DNA from: Owenia fusiformis
Taxonomy: Eukaryota > Annelida > Polychaeta > Sabellida > Oweniidae
Length of the DNA stretch: 64,000 nucleotides
Assembly (NCBI GenBank): GCA_903813345.2
Contig: CAIIXF020000008.1
Coordinates: forward strand, 18,956,822 to 19,020,821
Direction: 5' to 3'
Position numbers and translations under genes: made by a program. Below, piece after piece: positions 12,476-48,900 of the stretch (the first letter of the stretch is position 1; every line of letters starts with the position of its first letter). Under the pieces are notes generated by a model. The model worked only from the letters and a program-made list of their open reading frames with translations, ran no database searches and had not been told where the DNA came from.

Positions 12476-12946
12476 AGCCATAACTACCAATGGAAGACTA
12501 CAGAAACATATGTGACAATATAATGTCAATCACCTTGTTTAGATATTGTGGCCATACGGAAACTGTTGTCATGAAGAACTTTGAGTTAAACTCAAAAATT
12601 TGACTTAAACTTTTAGTACTTTGCATTTTGTAAAGAATACAGAAAAATATATTAATTTCAATGATTATGTGAAATGGAAATACTGAAATATGTGCAATGA
12701 GTTGTAACTATAAGAAAACATATATTTGGTAAAATACATTTAACAGATATTGATATGAATATCATGTTTTTATTTTACCTTAAAAATGTATGATATTGTC
12801 AATTTGCCTTGGTTGGCAGGTGGCACCTCATTTTCTTGTCTGCACGTTCCTAGAAAAATCTAGAACTACTGTGCAAGTTGAATTTTTTATGTGGCCAATT
12901 TTGAATTTTGTGTATATTATTTTACTCTATGCCCACTAAACTTCAT

Positions 12947-12961
12947 AATAAAATCAATAAA
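12947..12961 (+). terminator. OTUB1: OTUB1 polyadenylation signals
   Basis: Two AATAAA hexamers (12947-12952 and 12956-12961) lie about 730 bp after the stop codon, past the minisatellite. They are the first close pair downstream of the gene. Confidence 0.55.
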
Positions 12962-14108
12962 AACTTCTAAACATTAAAAGCTTACTCAAACTGAACAGGT
13001 GCTTTGTAAAGTACTTTGCCAAACCATTATAACCACTAGCCCCATTTACACAACACGCCACATTCCAAGACATCTTGGCTAAAATGTTTTAGAAAAATGA
13101 TGTTGAGTTTATGTCACCATTTTCAAGACGTCCTACGAAATGTTGTTGAGTTTACACCTCTTTATCTAAAATGTCTCGGAGATATGTAGATATACATGTA
13201 AAATGAAAAAAAGCAGTTAAGTACTGGTTGAAAGATGGTTCAGTCAATATAGCTATTCCTTTCCCGCTTCTATACTATGTGCTAAAGAATGCATCGGTTT
13301 CACAAAAATATGTCTTAAAGATAGCATTGTTAAGAGCATGAAAGAGAACAGGAAGATTTTGTGCATACATTAGGATTATGATAGATCATCTTAGGGCTCT
13401 AGTGTAAATCCAACAACTAATAACCTAAAAGGGAAAACTAGTATATTGAAATTATTTCTGTTTTATGATAAAGTTCCTGTTTTAACCCACTTTAATTTTT
13501 TATCGATCGAGTCTTATTATGGTCAATGAATGCAAAAACACTTTATTTACATCTTCAGAAATTCACAACTGACTGACTGACCTGTAAAATATCTCAAATA
13601 GAAAAATGTTTACTAAAAACCAAAGTTTTTCAACATTTATATGCTGACCAAATACCTGAAACATTGTGCTCTTCGTGAAACAGATAATATTCTCCTTATA
13701 TTCAATCGAGCCCAATAGATGTCACACCATACATTTTCTTTAAAGAACATGGGCGTACCCAGGATTTTTCCAATTGGGGTATGTCTACATCTAATTAAAT
13801 AAAAAAAAAAAAAAAAAACTCCATCAACATATGTAGCTGGTACTTGAAACCTAGCTTCTCCACTTCATACGCCAGAGAACACATTTCTTTACACGATTCT
13901 CCTTCTTCCCAGCTTGGAATAAAATCATGTTAAGTATTCCCAGTTCTCAGCACCATTAACGAAATCCTCGGGATTGGTTCAAAAAGGTGGTGCACCCAGT
14001 GTACCCCTCCTTCCGGTACAGAAACACCCATAATGGTGTAATTTCTTCCTCAAAATTACACAATGAATAGTGCTCATGTTCATGTATTCCAAAAATCATA
14101 TCTCTAAT

Positions 14109-14142
14109 CATGGACGTATATCATCGTTGATATACGTCCATG
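14109..14142. repeat. Perfect 15-bp palindrome with direct-repeat flanks
   Basis: CATGGACGTATATCA, loop TCGT, then its exact reverse complement. The 7-bp repeat CTCTAAT flanks it on both sides (14102-14108, 14143-14149). Confidence 0.85.
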
Positions 14143-14416
14143 CTCTAATGAAAGATGTCACTCTGACTATTGTAGGGGATTTCTCGAAAGTGAAAGTGAT
14201 TTCCCAAGGATCTATTTTCATAAAAATCTTTACCTTCTATTAATTTATAAATCTTGATTTTTAATTTATGAGTCTGTATCGCTTAACTATCAAAAATATG
14301 AAGTTTCAGTTATATGATTAAATTTGCTTAATACAACATATAGTAATTCATTGCATTTTTATTCAATAGAACTATATCTTTATATATCATTACGCAGCAG
14401 CAAAGTGACTGGCGGA

Positions 14417-14424
14417 TATATAAA
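14417..14424 (+). promoter_or_regulatory. QPCT: TATA-like box at QPCT exon 1
   Basis: TATATAAA ends 9 bp before the first ATG. A TATA box used normally would start transcription near 14445-14450, after that ATG but before the in-frame ATG at 14473. It may be chance in AT-rich DNA. Confidence 0.4.
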
Positions 14425-14433
14425 CTAGTCAAC

Positions 14434-38356
<23,923 letters not shown>

Positions 38357-39488
38357 CTAAGCCGGGATGAATTGTAGTTACCATAGCAACTGCTGACCAA
38401 TCAACCATGGAACCTGAAAAAACCAAAAATGGATCAAAAATTTAAATATTTATTGAAGAGTTATAAGAAATTTTACAAAAAAGTGGAGCTTTATTAATGA
38501 AAAGTGTGTCTCTTTTAGTCAAAACTATGTATTCTAGAAAATGCCTTGTACTAATACGAGGGTCCTGTAAACTGTAATTATCAAAATACATATCATTTTA
38601 ATTAAGCAGGACCAACTAGACTATTGAATTAACCCATCGACTCATTCCATGCTATGCTTAAAATTGTTCATTTCATTTATTCATGAAGGACAGCAAAACC
38701 TAGTTCAGACATTTATTCATGCATAGGAGCACCTCGTTGAGATTCCCTATTTTGGGAAATTCTGTACACAGTTCAGAAAATGCTGCTTCAATCGTGCAAA
38801 ATATGTGTTTATTTCATGCATTCCCTAGGACAGGTTTTCATGCACTTCACTTTTAACATAAATTATTTTTATATGCATTACATAGCATAATACAAGTGCT
38901 TTTCAGAAGTATATGGTTTGATTTGGTTTGCCATCTTAAGATATATCTAAAATTTCACTTCGTGTATTAAAGAATTTGTCCTGTGTGCATGATTTTTTAT
39001 GCTGGGCCATGTACTTACATATGCATTCAAGTTCCTTTTATTGATAATGGTAACATGATTTTAATTCTTAGTTATGATGTGAATTGAGATATATCTTTAA
39101 GGCATGATTGTTATAGTAGCTTCAGTTCATCGAGAATGAGAAAAGAATTTTATTTTTGTACGTCTCAAATTTTTTTGAAAATTAGTTTATTTGCATCATA
39201 TCACCACCATAATCTGATAATCCACCTCGTGAAATTTTTAATGTAACAGTTGCAATGAAAATTTCAAATTTTTGAAAGTCACAAATCAGCATAAAAAAAA
39301 CTCTATTAACCCTACTTACAGCAAGAAATAATTCACAATGTAATAATGTGTATATTGATCTAGCTTATGTTTGTGACCGAAATATCAAGAAAAGTTTACT
39401 TGTCCAAATATTTTGCTGAATTATTGCTCTTAGTTTGTGGGTATGCTTACTTTACATTGGACTACTGATTTTTGTGGCCAATGATCAA

Positions 39489-39672
39489 TGGTAATGGGTA
39501 ACACCATTTGTTCATAATTGGTAATGGGTAACACCACTTGCTGATGATTGGTAATGGGTAACAACATTCGTTTTCATAATTGGGTAATGTATGTAATGGG
39601 TAACATCATTTGCTGATAATTAGTAATAGCAGTTTGCTAATATGTGATAATGGGTAACACCATTTACTGGTA
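39489..39672 (+). repeat. Short tandem repeat, about 36-bp unit
   Basis: About five units of TGGTAATGGGTAACACCATT with decayed spacers. Confidence 0.75.
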
Positions 39673-40083
39673 ATTACTAATTACTACTAACACATCAACC
39701 CGGGTTAATAATTAATATTTCCTGTATACAGTTGTGTATATTAAAAACAGAATAGAATGAAATTGCATTCTTTGCTCAATCAAATGTGTTTTAGCAAGGG
39801 TATGGTGTTAGTCACATTTTAAGATCACAAGTGGCAAAATTATGAATTTTTAATTTGGGTGGCCAATTAAATTACTACCTCATTGCTACTATAGTGTATA
39901 TACATAGTACATAGTACAATACACATATACAAATTAACTGCACAATTTTGAGCATTTAATAAAGTGATGATTTATGAAGATTAAAGTTTTGCCACTTGTA
40001 TTCTTTATGTTCGCACCCTGTACTGTATATATAGCCTACAATATTTCATGTATATCATACACTTGGGTATTTTGTTCTGTATT

Positions 40084-40262
40084 TAGAGTAAACCTGTAAA
40101 GTGGAACACCTCTGTAAGTGGAACGTGTGCTTAAGTGGAACACTTCAGAGCCACGTGACCAACTGACTTAATGTTCAGTGAACCTCTGTAAGTGGAACAC
40201 CTCCAAATTGGAACATTTTTTAGAGGTACGAATGGTGTTTCACTTACACAGATTTAACTGTA
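40084..40262. mobile_element. Pogo/Tigger-like MITE, 179 bp
   Basis: TAGAGTAAACCTG and CAGATTTAACTGTA ends; AAGTGGAACACCTCTGTAAG-type internal repeats. Confidence 0.65.
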
Positions 40263-40920
40263 GTAAGGGTGATGGAATATAGAATTTTAATTTCTTCACT
40301 GTGCCAAATTATTATGACACCTATGTTGAAATATTTTGGGGGATTTAAAAGATGGATTGTTAGTTGTATAACATGTATTGTCTACTAAAGGGATCAGTTT
40401 CCCAAAATGAATCATATCTAATGTAAGATAATATTTTTGCCAATAATATCAGACTACGTATTTATCTGATATATAGGAATTTACATTTTAAAGTTCGTAA
40501 TTATAAGTATTTATTTCTGAATTATAATTATTTGCAATTTTAATTTAAGTATAGCAATTCCAAGCAATTATCCAAAATGCACAATGTATAGACCAGTATC
40601 CATATTTAAAAAATCATATATTCTGCTTTGGGAACATTTAAGATATTTTTGTTTTTTGAAAATAAAATTCTGCAATCTGAACTTGTACTACCAAGTTCAG
40701 ATATAGGTCAACAAATAAATCATTTGATGTATCCGCTTATTAGGAAGGATATCAGATTTTATCTGATACCTGGTACAATAGGTGCCCAATAAGTCGGTAA
40801 AAGGGTATATACATGTATGTACACATACACTGAAAATAAATGTTTATCTTTAATAAACCTAGCCTAGCATCATTTAATGACACAGTAATCTATGGACAGC
40901 TAACAAAATTGAAGAAACAT

Positions 40921-41230
40921 GTGTGATTCAAATTAATTATGATCTTTGGATTTATTCATTTTAGCTTAATATATTGCAATTGAGTAGGCTAGTGGAAGTA
41001 CAAATAGCATATTTTATACCAAAGAACCATGTTGAAAATTAAGTGATAAATACTTGTACAGTGAAACTTGTGGAACAATTCTAGAAGTTAAACAAGTGTG
41101 ATTCAAATTAATTATGATCTTGAGATTTATTCATTTTAGCTTTACATATTGCAATTGAGTAGGCAAGTAGTAGGCCTAGTACAAAAAGCATATTTTATAC
41201 CAAAGTGCCATATGTACAGTGAAACCTGGA
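40921..41230 (+). repeat. About 175-bp tandem segmental duplication
   Basis: GTGTGATTCAAATTAATTAT starts both copies (40921 and 41096), each running to a GTACAGTGAAAC MITE start (41057 and 41215). The copies differ by point changes and small indels. Confidence 0.75.
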
Positions 41231-41385
41231 AGTGGAACTCCTCTAGAAATGGAACACATCTGTAAGTGGAACACTTTTCAAAGTCCCAAAACCAACTGAC
41301 TTTATGATAAATGAACCCCTACACTCCCAATGTTAACACCTTTTAGAGGTACCAATGGTATTCCACTTAGACAGGTTTTACTGTA
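41215..41385. mobile_element. Pogo/Tigger-like MITE, 171 bp
   Basis: TACAGTGAAACCTGG and ACAGGTTTTACTGTA ends, TA edges, same interior as 40084-40262. Confidence 0.65.
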
Positions 41386-42467
41386 CATAATAAAACCTGG
41401 TTGTATGTAAAAGCTTTGGGTTTCATTGTTTTGGCAAATAAAGAGGTAATTTATATTCTAGCTTGCCAACTTTGATCATATCATAAACATGGGACTGCTT
41501 GAAAGGTGAACTGTTAATGTAAGCAGTTATGTTGTTGTTGTATATAACCACCATGTTATATTGTGCAATTATGGAGGAAAAAATAAAATAAAAATTTAAT
41601 AGTATTCGTCAGTTCTGTTGTTTCATGTCCAAGTGGTCAAGTGTTCTGGTATACTGAAAACCTAGTAATATTTTATGCGATTGTATTTTGTACTATTTGT
41701 GGAAATTTTGTGGCTATTCAGTGCAAGTCAGTTGAAGCATAAAGAATAACCAATCAGGACCAAAGTTCAATATTTTATGGTAAAAATACATTCATATTTT
41801 ACATACAAATCTTTGGCATGTTCACCATACAAAAATGTTCTCAAAAATGCCAAATTAAAATGCAGTTTGCAAAAATTATCGGGTTTACAGTATTATTCCA
41901 GAATCATCGACCTTGAGGAATTCGTAGAAAAGTGATGAGGTACAACTAAGGACATTTACACTGTATTACATATTCAATCATAAAAACAAAGCAATTCTAT
42001 AATAGTAATCATAGGGGAATAGATTTCTCTTATTATTCAATAGAGAACGGAAATTACAAGCTATTAGCTTACAATGGATTGTGGACAAACATCATGTTAC
42101 TCGACCAATAGGAATTAATTGATCCTGTCCAATCACAAAATGTTTGCACCAATGGGTCAACTCAGAATATCAATGTTTATTTTATCGCTATATTAATTCT
42201 TTAATCAAGGATCAGTTGCCATCCTCTCTCTGCTATTAATCTTTATCCAATTGTTTTTATAACATGACAAATTGATGCAAAAAAGACAATTTGTTATTTG
42301 GCCTGGCCCCTAACAGATACAAACCTGTAGCCATCCATTTTAATGGCCAAAATTAGAGCATTCCATCTATTGGGTATCTTACTATTATATTCTTGAGCTG
42401 AATATGTTGCATTGATGAGAAAGTAAAGCCAGTTAGTTAAAGGCATCATCTGAATTCAAAAATGCGC

Positions 42468-44225
42468 ATGTGGCAACATTTGAAAGCACATTTCAATAAG
42501 AATCACAAGTGGCAACATTTGAAATCATTTTTTTTTGTATCAAGAGTAAAGTTTTTAATAAGAAAAAATAAGAAAAAGCACAAGTGGCAACATTTGATGG
42601 GTTTAATGAATGATTTATACACTCCCCTCCATAAGTTTGGCAACCTTTTTCCCCCATTGAACTATGTGTTAAAGCCTCTTTACATTTGAATTTTTATTTA
42701 CTTAACCTGCGATGGAAATACTTATACTATTGATGGAAACGTAATTTGACTTTAATTCCAATACCTCCAAATTTTCTTAATTTTTTTCCTCAATTACAAT
42801 AGGTTGAAAATTGATGATAAATTTGATGAATTTTTGAAAATCGACATTCCCATGTTAACCAATGGATTGGGAAATGGTAGGTTTGCCGCAAGTCATATGA
42901 CAGAATATTCATCCATCTGAGTCCTTGCAAAAAATACGAGTTAGGCAGGCAATTGAATTTGCTAACTTTAGTTAACAAAAATTTGATATGTTTCTTCAGG
43001 TTCAACAAAGTTATAGGGCTTTAAAGTCAAAATTGTTTTTCAAAAAACTCTCCAATTGAAATAACACAGGAGGCGAAAAATTATTTTCAAAAATGACTTT
43101 GAAGCGCTGTAACTTTAATATTCATCAAATAAACTAAACACTTAGTTTTCAAAAAAGTTAGACAATTCAATTTTCTATATAAAAATATTTTTTGCTGAAT
43201 CTTTTACTGAAAAGATATCCTGATTTCTGATTTGCCCCGAACCCTTCTTTTCCCATTGGATTACATGGGAATGATGATTTTCAAAAATTCATCAAATTTA
43301 TCATCAATTTTCGACCTATTGTAATTGAGGAGAAAAAATTGAGAAAATTTGGAGGTATTGGAAATAAAGTCAAGTTACGTTTCTATAATATTATAAGTTA
43401 TTTCATCGCCGGTTAAGTAAATAAAAATTCAAACGTAAAGAGGCTTTAACAATTAACACGTAGTTCAATGGGGGAAAAAGGTTGCCAAACTTATGGAGGG
43501 GAGTGTAAATACAAAAGGAATCATTGGAAATCAAATAAAAGGCACAAATGGCAACATTGAAATCAATTGTGTGTCTTTTGTTTCTTTAATGACAGAATGC
43601 CTCAATGAAACAGTCTGAAAGCTCTTATGAATGTTTTATCTGCACCCCAGGCAACATTAGAAATGTTTGTATTTTGTTTTATTGTGTGACAGAATACACA
43701 ATTGATAAAAGTATATCGAAAGCACCTTAGATAAAAAAAATATTGAATAATACACACACTGGGAAATATCAAAAAACCAATATCAAAAGTAAAAGAGACA
43801 ACATTTGAAAACTCTTGTTTTTATTTCTGCCCATATGATATAAGCATGATCATGGTAGAAAACTAGAACTAATGACATAACTTTTTATTAAGTTTGAATG
43901 GCATCTGTTCAGTCTCCGAGCCTTTCGTCCAGTGCCATCCGTACCTCCTGTGCACAACGAACGAAATGAATTTTGAGAATGGCATCTGTTGTGCATATAA
44001 AACATTGCTTCCATATTATGTTGCTCACAGGCGTTAGAACAGATAGGAGAGTTGCCCCCCCCCCAGTCTCTGTGTAGCTAGAAAAATATTTTATATTGAT
44101 TTCAAATGTTGCCCCTTTTGCTTTTTCTTATTCATTTCTTATGTTGCTCTGTGTGCGGATAGAGCATTTGTTTGATTCTATCATTAAAACACACGATTGG
44201 ATTCAAATGTTGCCATTTGTGCTTT
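42468..44225. repeat. Scattered CACAAGTGGCAACATTTGAA units
   Basis: Plus-strand copies near 42472, 42508, 42580, 43540, 43647 and 43795; inverted copies near 44103 and 44208. Spacing is irregular, and the 42620 element interrupts the series. Confidence 0.6.
42620..43505. mobile_element. Tc1/mariner-type foldback MITE, 886 bp
   Basis: Long inverted ends of about 250 bp starting CACTCCCCTCCATAAGTTTG, flanked by TA (42618-42619, 43506-43507). Arms differ by small changes. No transposase frame. A 28-nt block (42990-43017) is shared with the 5151 foldback loop. Confidence 0.8.
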
Positions 44226-44247
44226 TCATTATTCTATTGCACCAAAA

Positions 44248-44552
44248 CAAGGAGGATTGGCTCCCAGAGTGCACCACCGATATTCTGTCCCATATATGGG
44301 TATGTCGTAATACAAAATTCGAATTCAAACAGCCGCCATTTTGTTCACTTCAACATTTAAATCGTGAATTTTGGTCTTATTTCCAAACGAAAAATTCCAA
44401 AACTCACAAGAAACGATCGAGATATTGGTTCGAATCTTTTGAACTGTTTATTTTGAATTTATAGTCGGTTTTAATTTCAGAAAATAACGACATTTCGACG
44501 TTTTCATTGTTGGAAAATATCGAGTTTCGATCCTGGGAGCCAATCCTCCTTG
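44248..44552. mobile_element. Mutator-like MITE, 9-bp target duplication
   Basis: CAAGGAGGATTGGCTCCCAG and its complement at the ends; GCACCAAAA repeated directly at 44239-44247 and 44553-44561. A 9-bp duplication fits MULE insertion. Confidence 0.7.
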
Positions 44553-44674
44553 GCACCAAAATGTTAAACTCTTTTTACATAGAAGAGGGCCATCCCTGAG
44601 GTCCCTCAAGAGGTCCATCTATGAATTATGGGATATTTCCTCCTCTTGGCCTGGATTTTCGGGATTCCCCAATT

Positions 44675-44720
44675 TGACGTCACTTCCAGTTCCGGGTTCA
44701 AGATGGTGGCACACATGGGA
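44675..44720 (+). promoter_or_regulatory. RRP36: RRP36 candidate promoter: CRE, ETS and YY1-like sites
   Basis: TGACGTCA (44675-44682) is a full CRE; CACTTCC and TTCCGG just after it are ETS-like in reverse; AAGATGGTGGC close to 44700 resembles the YY1 motif often found just downstream of start sites of ribosome-related genes. About 150 bp further a good donor (AAG/GTAAGA, 44853/44854) could end a 5'UTR exon that splices to 45905. Confidence 0.55.
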
Positions 44721-44853
44721 AAATATTGAAAATATGACAATATCTTCGTAAATATCCTCGTATAAGCCAAAGTTATTCACTAATAGAAAATACATTGCGA
44801 AAGAAAGGACCAGTTTATCGGAAGTGACATCCAGAACATAGAAAAATTAAAAG
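44700..44853 (+). other. RRP36: Candidate RRP36 5'UTR exon
   Basis: Between the predicted promoter and the GTAAGA donor at 44854 there is no long reading frame. The RRP36 coding exon begins after an acceptor at 45903-45904, so a non-coding first exon is required somewhere upstream, and this is the best placed one. The left end is only approximate. Confidence 0.4.
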
Positions 44854-45913
44854 GTAAGATCGTATCATGATGTTTTTTTGAAAAATATTCACTTTTGATT
44901 TTCTGAAACTTTTTTGATTCTGGCAATATGTTTGGTTTTTACTTGGTTCGCTTTTTCGTGCATGCGCATAAACGGAAGTACTTCATCTATCAGTATCTCC
45001 ATTCCAATTATTCAAACATTCTGTCATTCTTCTTATTGGATGTATACTTTTTGTATTTACTCCAAACAAAAATATTTCTGCAATCATGTCCCATGATTCA
45101 TGGGCTTTCTGTTGAAAGTAATATACACAAGGAGGGTTGAAATCTGTTATTCTAACCTCCCTTGAAAGCCCATGTTCAAACTCGATACTCCACTGTCCAG
45201 CGTAGACGAATTTGGTAACAATTAATATTTACAGGCCGTCCAACTGTCCCGCAATTTGAGTATATGTCACGCATTTGCTGAAGAAATTGAAGTCACACCA
45301 GTTTTTTCTGCAAATATGCATTTTACCTGATAATTATCAAGCAAAAATATTTCTGTAGAAGAACTTCAAAAAATGAATGCAGATACATCATAAAACAAAC
45401 GATGAGCAGAAGAGAGGTTTAGAAATATTTTTCACCTTGTCACTTTTTCTTTATGGCTACGTCACTACAGTGCATAATTAGATAGAAAAACACATACGTT
45501 TTAGATTCATAATTTTTGTATGTTTCAGATAAATTAGTTGTTCTTATATAATTTCCAGCCATTTGTAATTTAGGGAGTTGTTGTCATAATTTTTTTCAAA
45601 TTTAACATAAGGGAAAGCATGGAAAATCAAAGATACAAACAGCTTGCATCTAAATTGAAAAAAAAATTTCAATACAATATGCAAGTGGCCCTTTGATTAC
45701 TTATTCCTTAGGTTTGGTTGATGCACAGAAGTGATTCCAACTATATGGAGGTTGCATGGGACTCTAGTCTAAGACTAATGATGGTCCCATCTATAACAAA
45801 TCAGAGGCTGTTCCCTCAATTGGAAGGCCATCATCTCAATATCTTGTGCATACCCATCTATTAAATGATTTCATCTCATTATTTCAAATATATCTGTTTT
45901 GTAGACTACTAAC

Positions 45914-48900
45914 ATGACAAAGAGAAGAAAGAAACAAGAAAGGTGTCCAGTTTTACCTCAGAATGCCGCAGATCAGGATTCAGACAGCGATGACTCAGCT
46001 GTTGATGCTGACGAATTTTTCAACAAAATCAAACAAGTAAAACAAACTTATGAAAGTAAAGCCAGGACTATGACTACACCAGATGAGGAGATTAATGATG
46101 ATAATGACAATGACAGTAGTGACATTGATGATACTGACAATGGTGTTAGTGACATTGATAATGACATAGATGATAGTGATGATGAACTTGATAAGTCTGA
46201 TGAAAATGAAGGTCAGATTAACCAGCAGGATTTAACAAGTGACAGTGATGATGAATCTGAAACAAATGATTCAGATAAAGAAACAGATAGTGGAAGTGAA
46301 AATGATCATACGGATAGCGATAACAATTCAGACACTAGTAGAAATGAACCAATTGATGAAGACACCAGTAAAAAGAAAAGAGAAAAAGACACAGGAACAA
46401 ATAAACAAACATATGCTAGTAATGTTGACAAAGATGAAAGTGATACTGCTGAGTTCAATGAGGATGAAGAACTGGTAGGAATTAGTGAACATACTGCAGT
46501 GTTCTCCATAGCATTTTATCTCAAATGGGTGCAAGATTCTTGATTTCAAAATTCAGACCAAATTTGGTCAAAATATGCCCATTTTTCATGATTTTTCTCA
46601 TTTTCAAGAGAGTGCAAATTGATTCTCAGTTGGGTGCATGCATATTATTAAAATCTCAAGTGAGTGCAGCACCTACTTGCTTTAATGCTGGGGAGATCAC
46701 TGTACTATGTATGTCCAGTAAAACATGTTTTTATGAACACCTCTATAAATGAACAACTCAAAATATTTTGATCTTTTTGATGTGCTGTAGAGTCTCCAGT
46801 TCATAATCTCTGAATGCAAACAGCTTATCATGTCCCTGTACTGATTTAATGTACTATATGCTTCTGTATTCTTTGTATGTGTACCAGTTGGACAAGACAG
46901 CTACTAAAGTCTATTTTTTCATGATTTCTCTGGAATGGTTTTTTGAAAAAATGTATATTTATAATGCATTTTGCCTTTTTCTTTGCTGACTCCACTATTT
47001 TCAACTTACTTTCACCTTTCAAGACCTGACTCTGAAACTTCATATCCAAAGGTTGAGCTCACAACTTATTTTAACCTTTTTAATTTTCACAATTTCATTT
47101 AGTATCCATTGTAATATTTTGTTGTATTTGCAGGCATCCATCAAGGCAGAGTTATCTCACATGCCCTTTGAGGAACTGCAGCAATTAAAGGAAAAATTGG
47201 GAGTCAAATTGTAAGTTTCTTGTAACAAGTGTATGGTTAAAACGAGGCGTTAAGATTTATGCTTAAATAAGTGACAGGTGTTGAAGGTTATAATAATGTC
47301 ACCACTTCTTAGGTGACATAAAAACAAATGTTGATGGTTATAATGTCATAACTTACTGGTGGTGATATAAAAACTACATGACTTTAATTAATTGTTCTCT
47401 ATATTCAGTAATAGTGACATTCAAATAAACAAACAAACATTATTCAAGATAAATGTCAAGTTTTTTTATGGTCCAGAAGTACGCTATGTGTTGATTGGCC
47501 CAATATTTTTCAAAAGTATCTCATAAGCTGAACATTATTTTTCATCACTTTAAACACTTCTTTCTCGAGAAGTTTGTATGTTGAATATATTAGCAGTCCC
47601 ACTAATTTCAGAGTTTTTATTTTGACAGTTTCTTTTCCACAGGTTCTTAAAAACATATTGTTATAGTCTCCAACTGTTTTCTGACTTTGGTTTTGTGTTT
47701 GATGGTTGGCATTTGGCCTCTGTAACAAATGGCGGTTGTGACATTTTGCATATTAATGCTTTGTTCTGTATAAGAATAAATATTGACTAAATAAAACCCT
47801 GGACTCCTTTCAGATATAATCAAGCTATATTTGGTACTACAGCATCAGGGAGACCATCAGGGTCAAAGAACAAGGTCTTCAAAAGGGCCAATAAGAATAG
47901 ACCAATGGAGATATCTTCAAAACGAAAACCAAAGAGGTTAAGAGAGGTCATTGAGGTCAAGAAAAAGGTATGTGTTATGGAAGAGGAGATTGATGGGTGG
48001 AGAGGGGGTTAATGGGAGAGGGGGGGGGGGGTTGAGTGTTGAATGTTGATACAAGAAGAAGGATTGATGGGAGAGGAGGGGTTGATGGAAGGGGTGGATG
48101 GGAGAGCAGGGAGTTGATTGAAAAGTGGGGTGATAAAGAAAGGAGAGGTTATCAAAAAGGGGGTTGATAAAAGAGTTTCATGGGATCTCCCTCTATCTGC
48201 TGAAATTATTTATAATTTTGTTTTGTGATGTTTTGTAACTCATTAGAAAAAGCAATTGCATGCATACATTATTACATTTTATGATGATAACATAAAAAGC
48301 TAAAAATAACTCATTAAAAAGCTGTTTCTGCATGTTTTACAGTATAAATGTATGTTCATTTTGTTCTTATTGTTAGGTCCATCGTGATCCAAGATTTGAT
48401 GATCTGTCAGGAGAGTACAATGAAGACTTATTTAAACAGTCCTATGGATTCATTGATGATGTTAAAGCAAGAGAAATGAAGGTCAGTTCTGAATTGAAAC
48501 TTAAGTTTTTCATCAGTGGTGGGCAGTGTAGTCATTAAGGGGGAAAAAGAGACTGGTCATACGGACCTGTTGAACCACAAAGTTAAGTGGTCCATATCAA
48601 ATTAGGCTGGACAAAATGACCAGCACCTCAAAAAAGTCCCTGGTCCGTATGAAATGTTACTGGTCAATCAAAATCTTGTTAAACAATAAATCAATGAATT
48701 GTTTTATGAGTTATGTTTAAAATTAAATCAGTATCATTAAATCAAAGGTCCTTAAAGGTCATCAATGGCCATATTAAGTTCATTCTCCGAGTCATAGTCA
48801 TTGTCAGTGTCATCAAACTCATCACAATATAATCAGAATGATCTGAAGAAAATGTAGCCTCTGTGTTTGTATCTGCTTCTGGCATGGTTACATTCACTCT

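Larger units (their letters stand above)
12980..14430. other. Intergenic OTUB1-QPCT, no gene seen
   Basis: Contains a GGGCGTACCCAGGATTTTTC sequence (about 13750) akin to the GGCCCGTAGCC elements, an A-run (13799-13818) and the palindrome at 14109. No coding frame recognised. Confidence 0.5.
38357..44660. other. Intergenic QPCT-RRP36
   Basis: QPCT 3'UTR end is not clear; many AATAAA hexamers lie far downstream (40665, 40845 and 41583 regions). The rest holds the repeats listed separately. No coding exon recognised. Confidence 0.5.

Noticed and set aside
44096-44464. 122-aa frame before RRP36
   Set aside because: Runs through the Mutator-like MITE and the GGCAACATTTGAA repeats.
46525-46752. 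75-aa frame after RRP36 exon 1
   Set aside because: Lies inside MITE family 3; the same peptide appears in the other MITE copy near 22783-22971.
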